From Macrostomum hystrix (Eukaryota; Platyhelminthes; Macrostomidae), in assembly GCA_950097015.1 (NCBI GenBank), contig CATNEN010000001.1:19720501-19784500 (forward strand): a DNA stretch of 64,000 nt, in the 5' to 3' direction. Below, piece after piece: positions 48,601-59,130 of this stretch. The notes beneath the pieces are model-generated. The model was not told the origin of the DNA and ran no database searches. It saw nothing but the letters and a program-made list of their open reading frames with translations. Position 1 is the first letter of the stretch. Every line of letters begins with the position of its first letter. Position numbers and translations under genes: made by a program.

Positions 48601-50659
48601 GGAGACGCTGGACGATACGAAAGACACCTTGGAAGTTGACGTTCAACATAATGATGACATAGCGATCGCTTCGAAAACTTCAAGTAGCTGGCAATTCCTT
48701 CGTCAACATCAACGAGGATTGGCTTTAGAACGACTCGGTCGTCTTGAGGAGGCTCGGAACGCGTTGATGGTTGCAACTGTAAAGCAGGTTGAAATGCTGG
48801 AGAGAAACGATCTTGATGATGAATGCGAAGTTGATGAGGAAGAGAACTGCGAGGCGTTAGGCGAATGTCTAGACGGGCTGCAACGGATACTCTGGAGTCT
48901 TGGCAACTGGCGACAAGCTCTTAACTTTGCTGAGCGCCGGCTGCTTTTGTTGCTAGGCAACGAGTTTGATGGCTCGAAGTTCGATAGACTCAGCAATGCA
49001 GATCCTGTTGAGGCACTGCAATCCGACCTGGGCGATTGTGAGGCCGTGCTCTGCTTAACACAAGCAGGCGAAGGAAAACTCTTCAGCTGGTTGATCACTT
49101 CTTCAAAAAGAGAAGCAGGTGGTCTTGTTGCTAAGGATGCGAAAATCAACTCAAAAAGCTCCGACGATACTGCAGCGATCGTACATGAACTTGTCATGAC
49201 AACACTGCTTTGCGACTCAAGAGAGTGGCTAAAGAAATTGACGATAGTCTCCAGTCGGGACACGATGCTCGCAATGCCTTCAACAACCGGGTTGCTAAAT
49301 GGTCAGATTTCAGTTTCAATGGCGCCCAGCCTTCGGCACTGTCAGTTCTGGCGTACTGGGCTGCGAAGAGTTTCGAAGCCGGATTTAACCGACCCCTCCT
49401 GCCGAGTACTAGCATTCGCGGACGATGATAGCGACGAAACTAGCTTGTCAGCTCTTATTAAACAAGAATGTTTGCAAAACTCGAGGACGACTTGTTGCTG
49501 CCAGCCATTGTCGCAGCTGATCCAGATGGCGCCTCAAGCTAGAGATATTATTCACATCTCGCTAACATTTCCGACAAGCGCATGGGAAATGCAAGACTTG
49601 CAAATTTCAGCGCGGCTTGTGGTAATCTTAGCTAAGCGTTCGCTCGCAGCAGAGCAAGGTAGTGGGTTCAATTCTGACGAACTGAACTTTCTGGTTCAGA
49701 TGGCTGGGGCCCTGATGTTTGCAGGTGCGAGAGCGGTTCTTATCTGTCTGCAGCAAGATATGCTGAGCACTGTGTACTCCAAACTATTGACATATTGTGG
49801 TGACAAGAGCAGCGGACATATTGCCGATGCCGTTCGCTCTGCTCTTGCTGAGCATAGCAACAATAAAAGCATCCCTAGCAACCCATTGATCTTACTTGGC
49901 GACGTCAGAACCCGACTGCGAACCATGTGTGGCTCGCTGGGCTGCATACTTCATCTACTCCTGACGGGACAGCGCGGTGCCGGCAGTGGACCCGTAGAAA
50001 TTCGACGTTCGCTGCGATCGCTCGTGAGATTCTTGGAGGCTGCGCCGTCAGGTGCGGAAGCTCCGCGTGAGAGGCGGCAAAGCTGGTGGACTTGCGAAGA
50101 GATTGAATCAGCAGCTACGCGCATTCGAGCCCTTGCAGCTCTTCCAGACTCTGCTCTGGTTGCATTGCGACGGTTACTCGCTGCAGTCAGCAACGATAGC
50201 GAGGACCTCGAACAGATGGCCAGCCTGCTGAAAGACGCTTCCAGAGTGTCGACATCGACTGCTTGCCTGACAGTCACTCCGAAGCTCTGGCGTCGCGATG
50301 GCTGTCACGATTTTTTAACGGCCGTTGGCTTCCGGCTGTGCAGTCTGGACGCGGCCGACGGCACCGCTCAGCTGATGCTGTTGTCTCTCTCATCTCCGAC
50401 GACATCCACAGCACTTTTAGGCAAGGCATCGCTGAGCTTGGCCACGCTCGCTGATGCTGATCTCACCGACGACTGCGAGTTCTTCGACAGAGTTCAGGGC
50501 CTTGAAGCTGCTAGAGTGAACGAAGACTGCTCTGACGCCGATGCCAGCCTGTTTCGTCGACGTCGCAGATGCCAGCCGCCCGCGGTGGTGCAGTCCACGG
50601 TCAGCTGGGACAGCAGCAGCGGCTACGGCAGTGGCTGGGACTTTCCGGGGTCGCCATGA
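36682..50659 (+). CDS. TPR-repeat protein with degenerate CHAT domain, TTC28-like (5 exons)
   Basis: Model: exons 36682-37119, 40961-41129, 42533-42811, 45105-45812 and 46800-50659, 1,817 aa, phases 0, 1, 1, 1. Exon 1 encodes a low-complexity start (poly-Gln, Pro/Glu and Arg/Ser runs); its link to exon 2 rests only on order and phase. Exons 2-5 encode tetratricopeptide helices, for example GRAHWLLGGWDSAIDCM and CYHRLRKPKQAIRYYRRCL. The C-terminal part has the CHAT-domain order: DIIHISL (about residue 1449), ARLVVIL (about 1468), FAGARAVLICL, then PSNPLILLGDVR (about 1560), as in TTC28. The caspase-like Cys position reads LAKRS and the second His of the usual HIATH motif is absent, so protease activity is unlikely. 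TTC28-type proteins act in cell division and as scaffolds; function here is inferred. Introns are packed with satellites. Confidence 0.72.
37246..37550. repeat. (TATTC)n microsatellite in TPR intron 1
   Basis: About 60 pentamers TATTC with TATTA and TTTTC variants, starting 126 bp after the exon 1 donor. Confidence 0.97.
37551..38689. other. TPR intron 1, unique part
   Basis: No repeat family, RNA gene or nested gene was recognised here. Confidence 0.4.
38690..39412. repeat. polypyrimidine (CTCTCTCC) minisatellite in TPR intron 1
   Basis: Over 700 bp of nearly pure C/T on the plus strand. A longer cassette, CCCCCTCTCCCATCTCACCC followed by ATTTGTCTT, recurs at about 38760, 38923, 39120 and 39201, with a variant near 39370. 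The mirror-symmetric homopurine/homopyrimidine composition could form H-DNA. All long open frames across it are compositional artefacts. Confidence 0.95.
39765..40160 (+). mobile_element. SINE-like repeat with SINE-A box-B head and different body
   Basis: It starts with CTGAGTTCGATTCCGCGGCG AGGCCGC, the box B end of SINE-A, but then switches to an unrelated GC-rich body with an internal duplicate (GAGCGTACCGACAC near 39951 and AAGCGTACCGACAC near 40045). It ends in (AATA)n at about 40142-40160. No target duplication was found. It may be a mosaic SINE or two nested fragments. Confidence 0.45.
40676..40858 (+). mobile_element. SINE-A copy 4, 5'-truncated
   Basis: It begins at the body (CATTCATTTTGGGCGCAGCC) without the tRNA head, continues through CACTGCCTGAAGATGAGAAA, and ends around CTTCGGGTCCACCATCAC. 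Several small deletions mark it as old. It lies in TPR intron 1, about 100 bp before exon 2. Confidence 0.8.
41135..42410. repeat. 22-bp satellite filling TPR intron 2
   Basis: About 55 copies of a unit containing GAATCCCTTCACAATCCTTC, with variants CATGGATTCC, CGCGATCC and AATACCTCCC. The first unit begins within about 20 bp of the exon 2 donor and the array covers almost the entire intron. Confidence 0.95.
42860..44165. repeat. 13/17-bp satellite in TPR intron 3
   Basis: About 90 copies of TGTCTGTACTGGG, often expanded by TGTC to 17 bp, with variants CTTCAGTG and TTCTGGATGTCTA. It starts about 50 bp after the exon 3 donor. Long Cys/Val/Tyr-rich open frames here, continuous with exon 3, are read-through artefacts. 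Confidence 0.95.
44166..45104. other. TPR intron 3, unique part with tRNA-like relic
   Basis: Mostly unique AT-rich sequence. At 44935-44990 the minus strand has a tRNA 3'-half-like stretch (GGTCGTGAGTTCGAATCTCA), without a matching 5' half. Confidence 0.35.
46129..46722 (-). CDS. hypothetical 197-aa ORF nested antisense in TPR intron 4
   Basis: An uninterrupted 197-codon frame with an ATG start fills most of intron 4 (45813-46799) on the opposite strand. The predicted protein is not low-complexity. It has a hydrophobic stretch (FLFRLFLCVAVHRFLNEWLG) and charged flanks (PRPTKEDMEESVAEWRC). I do not recognise a family. It could be a nested gene, an exon of a mobile element, or chance. Confidence 0.3.
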   Translation of the reverse strand: MLGKNIESFVIAQMSSSVHGYRIELSRDNFRKELLLDFLSRILSFLSESIIVDAFQLSKSALNRNWRTAAQKEKNEEDKRNLYTRCFPPYSKGRKRWATCFLLSPLDSRPIHFLFRLFLCVAVHRFLNEWLGEPGDLKEIRRATEHMASISQKPRPTKEDMEESVAEWRCLVIRNPQGGGKWTAHFWGGKDVTFSRR

Positions 50660-51332
50660 GCCATTGATGATAATGATGTCTTTTATTTTCGCATGTAGAT
50701 ATTTTTTTCGAAGTTTTTTATGTCTGAAGCATTCTTAATCCACCTGATAGACAGAAAACATGCGCACGTAGTCCTTTTGTCATTTTGTAACCAGCCACAA
50801 CTGACTACTATCCAGTAGTATGTAACAGCTTTCACAGTTTACCCGCTGAACGATCGTTTTTTGCAGCGCTGGAGTATTTTAAACCAAACCTCAATAACTA
50901 GTCACATAAATTGCTCTTCATGTATTTGAAAATTGTAATTGTAATAAATTATTACATTTTCGCACTCAGTCAATTCTGTCCGACATTTAAAGTTTTTTTA
51001 TTTGATTAAAAGGTGCAAATAAAACTGAATATAGTCTTGTGTCAACCAGGACAAAAGTAATGTCAATTTCTTGAACTTTTTTTCGTTTCTTCAAACTAGT
51101 TTTTGGCATGTTTGAGGACTCGTAAATATCTAAAAACCGGTAGTCCTGGAAGCGCCGAATGAGAATAGCAATAACTTCGAACTTATAATAGACAGTCGCA
51201 CACTAAACAAACAACTAAGACAGGTGTGGCAATTGAATCTGAATAAAAGTTTAGAGCCTTGAAAATTATGAATAAAAGTGCTCAGATACGCTCGTTATAG
51301 AGTTGTAACAATAAGGGTGCGCTGAAATTCAT
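50660..51332. other. convergent intergenic spacer with facing poly(A) signals
   Basis: The TPR gene (+) and second Mab-21 gene (-) converge here. AATAAA at 50943-50948 suits the plus-strand gene. TTTATT at 50997-51002 (AATAAA on the minus strand) suits the minus-strand gene, so the two 3' ends would overlap slightly. Confidence 0.45.
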
Positions 51333-54300
51333 TCAAACTTTCCGCTGCACACTGGCAGCTCCACTTAGCAGACTCTGCAGCTGCTCCCTATCCAGACACC
51401 TGTCCACCACACTGTGGTACTTTGACAGCAGGCTCTGGCCCAAGCCCCAGTCAGGGCAATAGTGCAGGCACGCTAGCAACTCCTGTAGATCGGGCTGGTC
51501 GCCCTGCAGGGACTCGGCGGCCCAGTCTCGGCTGAGCTTCCGGCTGAGCTCCGCATCCAGCAGCTCGATGCAGAGGCTGCGCAACAGAGCGTCGAAGTTG
51601 ATGTAGAACTCGTCGCTATTTGTCTCCAGACGTGTCGGAAAGTACTTTTCTATGAAACTGCCTCCGGTTAAAAAGTGAAACTTCGGATCCGAATCGAATT
51701 CAAAGCAGAACTTCCAGGCTGAGTCAGTCTGGGTCAGGTGATTCCAAACAAAATCCTTCGTGGCTTCACGCGCCGATCTGCCTGCAGGCCATTCAATCCA
51801 CCGGCAAGCTGTGCGTCCTCTGTCACTAAACTCAACCAGAGTCTCTGTTGCTGCGACTCGATTGTCGAATTTCAAGCAGCTCAGCGCTCTGAGAGCCTCT
51901 CTCGCGGTGCGGACACAGTCTGGCAAGGTGTTTAGTAGTTCCAACACATCTGATTCTATTGCTTCCTTTTGAGTAAGCAAGCCTAACGCTTCTCTCACAA
52001 CAGAGTAGGCCATCGTATAGTCGCTTTTCGAATGGATCTTTTTAAACAAACCCGATGCCTGAAAAACTGCCGCCTCGTCATTGATGGGGAGAATTTGAAA
52101 CGGGTGAAAATAGAAACTTCCTGATTGTGGAAGAACCGAAAGGCTGTCTTTAAACTTCATAAGATTTTCTGGCAGATGATAAATGACATCAGTCAACACT
52201 AAGGCGATTTCTCTAGCCGTGCTTTTATCTGCACCCTTCAGATATAGACCGGCGTCTTTGAGGAAGAAGTGCTCCATAACTCGACCGTCAAGATTCTCAT
52301 TTGAACAGCCTCTTTCCACGCAGTCAAGAAGCATCTGCAGCGATCTTCGAGTGAGACTCAAGAGACTCTGCGGTTGCCATTGCTCGCATGGAGTCTCTTC
52401 CAACATCCGGAAGGTTACAGTCTTGGCGTGGTACGCCTTGAGGCCCTGCACCCTGCGACCGATGACCTTCTTAACCAGAAATTTCAGCAGGATGAACATC
52501 TGGCCCTGGACAGTGTTGAGACTCCGTAGCAAACGTCTCTCCAGGAAGGTGGTGCTCACCCTCAGCTGCTTGCCAGCCTGTCCAGGGGGCGCCGCGTGCA
52601 CCAGGTGACACGGCGAGGCCGCTAATTCCAGCCGAAGTGACTGCAGCACAGACTGGGGAATGTTGGACCTGGCCAGCCGACTAGGCTGCAGCGGCGCGAT
52701 GGGAGGGTAGCAACAGAGCCGGCAGGCGCTCACTCGGTCCACGGCCGGTTTCAAAGCGGAGCCTCGCCATGGCCTGGCCGGGTTCGAAGCTAAATAGGTG
52801 CGAAATAAACTCTTGAATTATTCTTAGTTAACACTGACGGGGGTCAGTGGCAGAGCGGTTAACGCGGTAGCCTATGGCCCCCAATTTCCTAAGCTCGATT
52901 CCGCGGCGAGGCCACATTCATTTTGGGCGCAGCCGCAGAAAGAAGGCTTGGGGGCTTGTCGTGCAATTTACGCCCTTGAGGACCAACCTCCAAGGCACAG
53001 TAAAGTGAACACTGCCTGACGATGAGAAAGTCAGGGCAGATGTACACACCAGTGTGAGTCTGTGCTTGCGTACAGCAGTCAGCGGAACGGGCAGAATTGC
53101 CTCCTCGCTGGCAGCGGGTCTAGTGTCAACAAATGATATACCATGGCCCGCAGCCCTCCTGTAAATATTATTATAGCTGGATATTTCATGATTATTATAC
53201 TCGTATTTAACGTTGCTAATACATTTTCTGAATCTTATACCCGCAAGCCGTGCTGACTTACCAAATCCTGCACAGAGAATGTGACCGTTGGTGTACTCGC
53301 ATCGGTTCATAGTCTCGCCTTCTGTCTCAGAGCAATCGCAGAAATCTTTCAGGTGATACAGCCGGCCCGTAATCAGCTCCATCACGTCAATGTCTGATTC
53401 AGAGTCGGTTCTCCCGTCCAAGCTCGTCAAGCTGTTGCCCCAGCCCTCGGAGAAGCTGCCAACAACAAATATCTGTTGGCTGGTGTACCGGGACGTGATC
53501 TGCTCGAGCACATCGGCAGCTGCGCTCTGCAGTGCCGCTCGAGACTCGGTGAAGCCAGATTGAGTCAGGCACTGGTTCAGGAGCAGGCTCGCCTCGTTGC
53601 TCGGTGTTCTAAATCAGTTTGAAAAGTGCAAAGATAGTAAACATTACTGACTTACTCCGTAAAATATCCCACTGATGCCGGAAAAGATACTAATAATACG
53701 AGTATTTGCAGGAGGGCTGGGGGCAGTGGCACATCATTTGGTGACACAAGGCCCGCTGCCAGCGAGGAGGCAATTCTGCCCGTTCCGCTGACTCCTGAGA
53801 ATACATGCACGCGCTCACTCGGGTGTGCATGCCTGCCATGACTTTCTCATCGTCAGGCAGTTTCACTCCCACTGTGCCTTGTAGATTGGTCCTCAATGGC
53901 TTAAATTGCACGACAAGCGAGAGGGTGCGAGAGGCCAACGCGATAACTGCTCTGCCACCGACCCCCTTACAAGCTTGTACAAGATTTTTCAAGCGGGACA
54001 ATCAACTTACTCCGGAAAATAATCCACTTGCGCCGGAAACGTCGGTTCAATTTTCGACTCGGAGATTTTTAAGCAGTCCTGCTGTACCAAAGAAGCGCTC
54101 AGGATGAACTCATCCGAAGACTGCGCCCTCGCCAGCAGTGCTGCTGTGAACAGATCACAGTTCAGACAAGCAGCTTGCAGGCAGACCGACTCGATTTCCA
54201 CCTGGGCCGCAATCAGAGCTTGCACAACCTTGTGATGACCTTGACTTGTTGCTATTAGCAACGGAGAAATGCGAGGCCATCGCACAGCGCTCAAATCGGC

Positions 54301-56229
54301 CTGAGCTGCTATGAGCAGATGGACAACAATCTCGTGACCATTCTGCGCTGCTGAGAACACCGGCGATGCACCATTGGCAGCTCGAATGTCCAAGTCAGCC
54401 CCGGCTGCGGAGAGCGACCTCACAACTCTCACGTGACCGTACTGGGATGCAACGTGAACAGCCGTGTAACCATCGCGCTGCTGAGTGTCCAGACTGGCAC
54501 CAAACTTGATCAAGTTGTCAACAATGGGCGAATGACCATTCTGCGCAGCTATCCACAGAGCTGAGGTACCATCGCTGGCCAATAATTCCGTGCTGGCCCC
54601 AGCAGACAGGAGTCGGTCCACAACATTCGTGTGACCTTTCTGTGAAGCTGCGTACAGCGGAGAGCATCCGGCGTAATTTGCCAGGTCCACGTCGATTACG
54701 GTCGCAGCTAATAATTCTTCGACCGCTTCACAATGTCCTTCCTGTGAAGCCAGATACAGAGCCGTGCAGCCATTGCTCACTTGAAGATTCACATTGGCCT
54801 GAGCGGCGCTCAACAGCAGCCGGACAATGCGGGTATGGCCCAGCTGGCTGGAAATGTGAATCGGCGCTGCTAGCTGCACATGGCCTGTCAAGTCAGCATC
54901 GGCATTGGCAGCGATCAGGGCTAAAGCGATCTCCCAGTGGCCCTCCTGCGCTGCAGCGTACAGTGCGGTTGTGCCGTGCCTGTTAACTTGGTTAACATCT
55001 ACCTGAGCCCTAATTAGTCGGTGGACAATCTGGACATGGTTGCACTGCACTGCTATTTGGAGCGGCAGGGCTTCATTCTTATCGGAGTCGGGGTTTGGTT
55101 TCGCACCGGCCTCAAGTAGATAGTCAACAATGCTTAAGTGGCCATAACCAGAGGCTGCATAGAGAGGAGCTAACCTGCATGGGTTTGAGTCAGCTTTAGC
55201 TTTGAGCAGTGTCTGCACGACCAGATTATGTCCGTTTTGCGCAGCGATCAACAGAGGCGTGCTGCCATTTTGCATGGCTTGATCAACGTCGGCCATCCGT
55301 CCGACCAGATCTCGCACCACAGCTAGGTGGCCATCCTGAGATGCGACATAGACTGGCGTTGCTCCATCGGTCTCTGGTAGGTTTAAGTCAGGAACACCAA
55401 ACTGCAGCAGCTGCCTGACAATCTGGACTCGTCCGAACTGCGAGGCAATGAACAGCGGCGTGGCGCCCTGTATCTGGCGCAGATTGACGTCGACTCCTGC
55501 CCGAGTGAGAACCTCGACAACTTCTAGATGGCCTTCCTGAGCGGCTGCGTACACCGGAGTTCTGCCCCGATCCTGCTGCTGATTGGCATCAGCCTGGGCT
55601 TTGAGTAGTACCGACACAGCCTGCCTGTGTCCCTTCTGTGCCGCAATATACATGGGGGTGCAGCCGTCAGTTTTGCGAAAGTCCACATCAGCCATGGCTT
55701 CAGCCAGCAGGGTCACAATGCCCCAGTGTCCATTCTGAGCGGCCATATAAATTGGCGTTGAACCAACGCTGGTTCGAGCTCGGTTTACGTCCGCCTGGCA
55801 ACTAATGAGCAGGCGTGTCACAGCCGCGTGACCATTTTGAGCGGCGGCCCAGAGCGGAGTGCAGCCGAGCCGCTGGGGCTGGTCCACATCGGCGCCCAGT
55901 TGGACCAGCCGCCTCACCAGCTGCTCATGTCCGTAGGCCGATGCTACAAAAAGTGGCGACTCGCCGTGACTCGATATGCGATTAACGCCGGCAGATGATA
56001 ACTTGGACGATTGAACAAGCTGTTCTAGAGCAGCCAGTTGTCCATTGATGCAGGCCAAGTGAAGCGGCGACAGGTGGCTCCCGTTAAAGTCGAACATGTC
56101 ATCAGCGGATTCGCCCCCGCTCAGACACGCCTTCAAACTGGCTGAGTCGCCGGCTAAAACTGCTCGCAGAAATTCAGCGCTTGGAGATTGCTTAGCCGGC
56201 ACAGATGCGCGCTGCGCTGGCACAGTCAT
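51333..56229 (-). CDS. ankyrin-repeat / Mab-21 nucleotidyltransferase-like fusion protein (3 exons)
   Basis: Model: exons 56229-54011, 53608-53262 and 52789-51333, 1,340 aa, phases 2 and 1. Exon 1 encodes about 20 ankyrin repeats (for example TPLWAAAQNGHAAVTRLL) between residues about 45 and 690. The apparent TAA after them (54007-54009) is inside the donor GTAAGT; splicing turns GA|A into Glu and continues into the Mab-21 domain. That domain carries GSFSEGWGNSL and SDIDVMEL (G790, S791, D812, D814), the nucleotidyltransferase signature. Exon 3 supplies the helical lobe (LKAYHAKTVTFRML, EQWQPQSLLSL, EHFFLKDA). Intron positions and phases equal those of the 28.3-34.3 kb gene, so the two are paralogues with swapped or diverged N-terminal repeats. 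Cellular role and enzyme activity are not shown; a cGAS-like sensing role is inference. Both introns hold SINEs in opposite orientation. Confidence 0.85.
52838..53172 (+). mobile_element. SINE-A copy 5 in intron 2 of the ankyrin/Mab-21 gene
   Basis: Near full length: box A (AGTGGCAGAGCGGTTAACGC), box B (AAGCTCGATTCC, one change), full body, 3' end GCCCGCAGCCCTCCTG and a short AT-rich tail. Opposite in orientation to the host gene. Confidence 0.9.
53690..53970 (-). mobile_element. SINE-A copy 6 in intron 1 of the ankyrin/Mab-21 gene
   Basis: Minus-strand copy with 3' end (CAGGAGGGCTGGGGGCAGTG on the plus strand), body and box A region (GCTCTGCCACCGACCCCC). About 80 bp containing box B and the GGGCGCAGCCGC block are deleted. 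It is inverted relative to copy 5, with the 347-nt catalytic exon between them. Confidence 0.88.
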
Positions 56230-58740
56230 ATCTTTTGCTAAAGCGGAAATAAAACTTCATCCATAAGTCTTAATTTAAGAAGAACGATTTAATTTTGCCA
56301 AGAACAGACCGTTAAGGTTTTTGACACACGGATTCGTGGTGCAAGTAAAAATTAAAACCATAACTTTGTTACTATGTCATTTAATTCATGTATTCCTCTT
56401 AAAATATTTCGAAACTATTTTGACTTTATCTTTTTTTATAAATAAATTCCTAAGATGACTTCATAGTATAACAAACTTTATTTAAAGGTAAGATATAATT
56501 ATAACTGATAAACAATTAACAAAACAAGATTTCAGCTCTTGACTGCGGTGCAGTTTCAATATAAAAAATAGTTTATTGCTAAAAAGTTAACTTTTGGAAG
56601 AAAATAGCTTCAAAGAAGGCATAATATTTGTTTAGTCAAATTAAATAAAATTACGTATATTTATTTTTATGTAGTGTATGTGTTTGACATGAAAATGCCA
56701 ACAGCAACTGAAAGAGAGTAAAAAACTATTTTTAGTGAGACATAAGTGCTATTCTTTAATGGACTTTGGAAGATACAGGGATTGTTAAAAGATAAGATGT
56801 ATATAGTTACTTAATCTGAACTCCACAAAGTTTTAACTAAAAAATGTTATTAGGGGCATTGGCATGTTATTTAAAACTTATAAACCAACATGATAGATTG
56901 TATTGTGCTTTATATAGTTTCGAATGCGAGATGTTAAACAATTATGAGATGCTTTGGTTCCTTGTTTCTATCAATAAAAGTTCTTTCCTTCTTAGAATAG
57001 TTTGTATTTAAACTATCTCAAGCGATAACTCGAAGCACTTACTACTAAAATTCAATAGCTAGAAATCGAAGAAAAAACTATTTTGGCTGTTTTTTTAAAG
57101 ATAGCTGTGCTTGTTTAGTGTGCCGAAAACTAAATTTAAATCTTCAATGCATACATGTTGTTATAGTCCGTGAAAAAAAACACGGAAAACCACTAGAGAA
57201 ACTAAAAAGTTATTTATAAACGAAATATCATGTGAAGTGTAATGATAAATTTCAATCATTTTTGGTAAAGTTAAAACTTTGGCTTTTCTGGTGCTTTTCA
57301 AGGCTTGAAGGCTTTCAATTCTTTGTGCTCTAAACTTGTATAGCAGAGAACGTATTGACAAACCGATTTTCGTCTACTGGAATGGACAAAAAATTCGATT
57401 GTAGTTAACAATGTAGTTAGGAAAGCAAGGAGAATAAAAAACAGAAGTTAAAAGAAATGCAAAGCACTCTTGAAGGAAGAACGGGAACTTTTCGAATAAA
57501 ACAATAGCTGTGGAGAGCTTATAAGTGAATTTGTAAAGTATATTGAATACACAGATTTATCATTAATTTCTTAATTCGCAAAATCAGTCAATACAATTGT
57601 AAATAGCGATTCGCTACTTGTTATAACGTTAATAAGAATAATAAGTGCATTAGGGCTACGTGCAATGGCACATCATTACCAGACCACAGCCAGCGAGGAG
57701 GCAATTATACTCATTTCGCTGACTCCTGAGCACATACGCACCCAGATACTGTACGCAGGCACACACTTTCTCATCGTCCGGCAGTGTACACTCTCACTGT
57801 GCTTAGGAGGCTGGCCCTCAAGGGCGTGAACTGAACGATAGGACCCCAAGGGATTCTCTCCACGGCTGCGCCTGAATGTGGCCTCGCCGAAGAGAGCGTA
57901 TTGGTGTATTGCTCAGGAACCTTTGTGCAAGAGGCATACGCGTTATCCCCTCTGCCATGCCCGCCCTTTTTTATAACATTAACTTTTTATCGCACAGCTG
58001 GATATGATGACTGTCTGTAGATTTCAGAAAATAAACTGAAAGCATATTGGAATTGGTTTCTGTTTCAGAAGAACTTTGTATTTTGGCAACGCACTCATCA
58101 AATCAAAATCAAAAGGCCGACCGATTCGGGCTGCGAAACTTCTGAATCTTTTCTTTAGCTGCTCTCTAAAGTAGAGACCGAGCTAGTCGATAGTGGAGAG
58201 TGAAAGAGAGAGAGAGTAAGCGAAAGTGGTCAAACGAGAAAGTCCAGCAGAGAGGGTGACATGAAGGGGCTTAGTTCGACAGAGTGTGAGAGAAAGTGGG
58301 ATAGGGAAGAGCGACTGTGAGTGGCGAACAGCGGGAAACAGCCGACAGGCAGAGAGGGGAGAGTGACGAATAGCGAGAGTTGCCATGCAGTCCAAGCCGT
58401 TGGGGACTCTTTTAGAAGCAAAGTACACACAGCGGCCAGCAGCCCGCCAATGCACACTCAGCCAGTAGGTCCTGGCACTGTGAGCGGGGAAGGAGCGGGG
58501 AAGAGAAGGCGAGGACGGCAGGGTAGGGAGGCTACCGGGCGGTGGGTGGGGTTCCTAGTTGCTGGGTTGAAGGATTTGTGGGAGAAGCCGGGCAGGGGAT
58601 CTGGGAAGGATAAATGGAAGGCCAAGCCCCCCCCCATTGCTTGCTAACAGGGTTTTGGGAGAGCTAGCAGGCACAGAGGAGACAAGCTAGCAGGCTCTGT
58701 TAAGTCCAAATCCCAATGTCCTTAGGCCCATTGCCCTCCC
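56230..58740. other. AT-rich intergenic, upstream of GPCR
   Basis: No gene is supported from 56.2 to 57.6 kb. A purine-rich stretch (GAGAGAGAGAG) at about 58195-58320 and GC-rich sequence to 58650 may be promoter or leader of the GPCR. Confidence 0.4.
57655..57968 (-). mobile_element. SINE-A copy 7, degenerate
   Basis: Minus-strand copy recognisable by GCCAGCGAGGAGGCAATTAT, GCTGACTCCTGAGCACA, TTCTCATCGTCCGGCAGTGT and GGCTGGCCCTCAAGGGCG, ending in the box A complement near 57950. Many substitutions indicate an old insertion. Confidence 0.82.
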
Positions 58741-58801
58741 TCTTTGTTAAGCCTCTTGAAGCAGCTGCGGCGAAAGATCTTCTGAGTTTCTTGGCACCCA
58801 G

Positions 58802-59111
58802 GTAAGTCAGTTTTCTATCGCTAAACTAGATTCATATCCGTTAAGAAATGCGCGAAGTGTTTTGTCATGCCCTGACGACTCGTTTGACATTTCATCTGCA
58901 GTTGCGCCAGTTGCGCCAGGTAAATAAATGGCGTTACAATGCTTGTCTTCTGCTCCAGCTGTGACAAGGGGTTGCGCGCCTGCATGATTTTGAAAGGTCA
59001 CCCCGCTGGGGATTGTTCTGCCGGGGTGTTGCAAGCGAAGGAGGTACCATAAGCCAACATTTCCATCTGCAAATTCCTAATTCCACTAAGTGTATTGTAA
59101 TCATTCTCCAG
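58802..59111 (+). other. predicted 5' UTR intron of the GPCR gene
   Basis: A strong donor CACCCAG/GTAAGT ends a non-coding exon at 58801. A pyrimidine-rich acceptor CATTCTCCAG/G lies 19 bp before the start codon at 59131. Confidence 0.5.
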
Positions 59112-59130
59112 GTAAAATTACGCATCAGTG

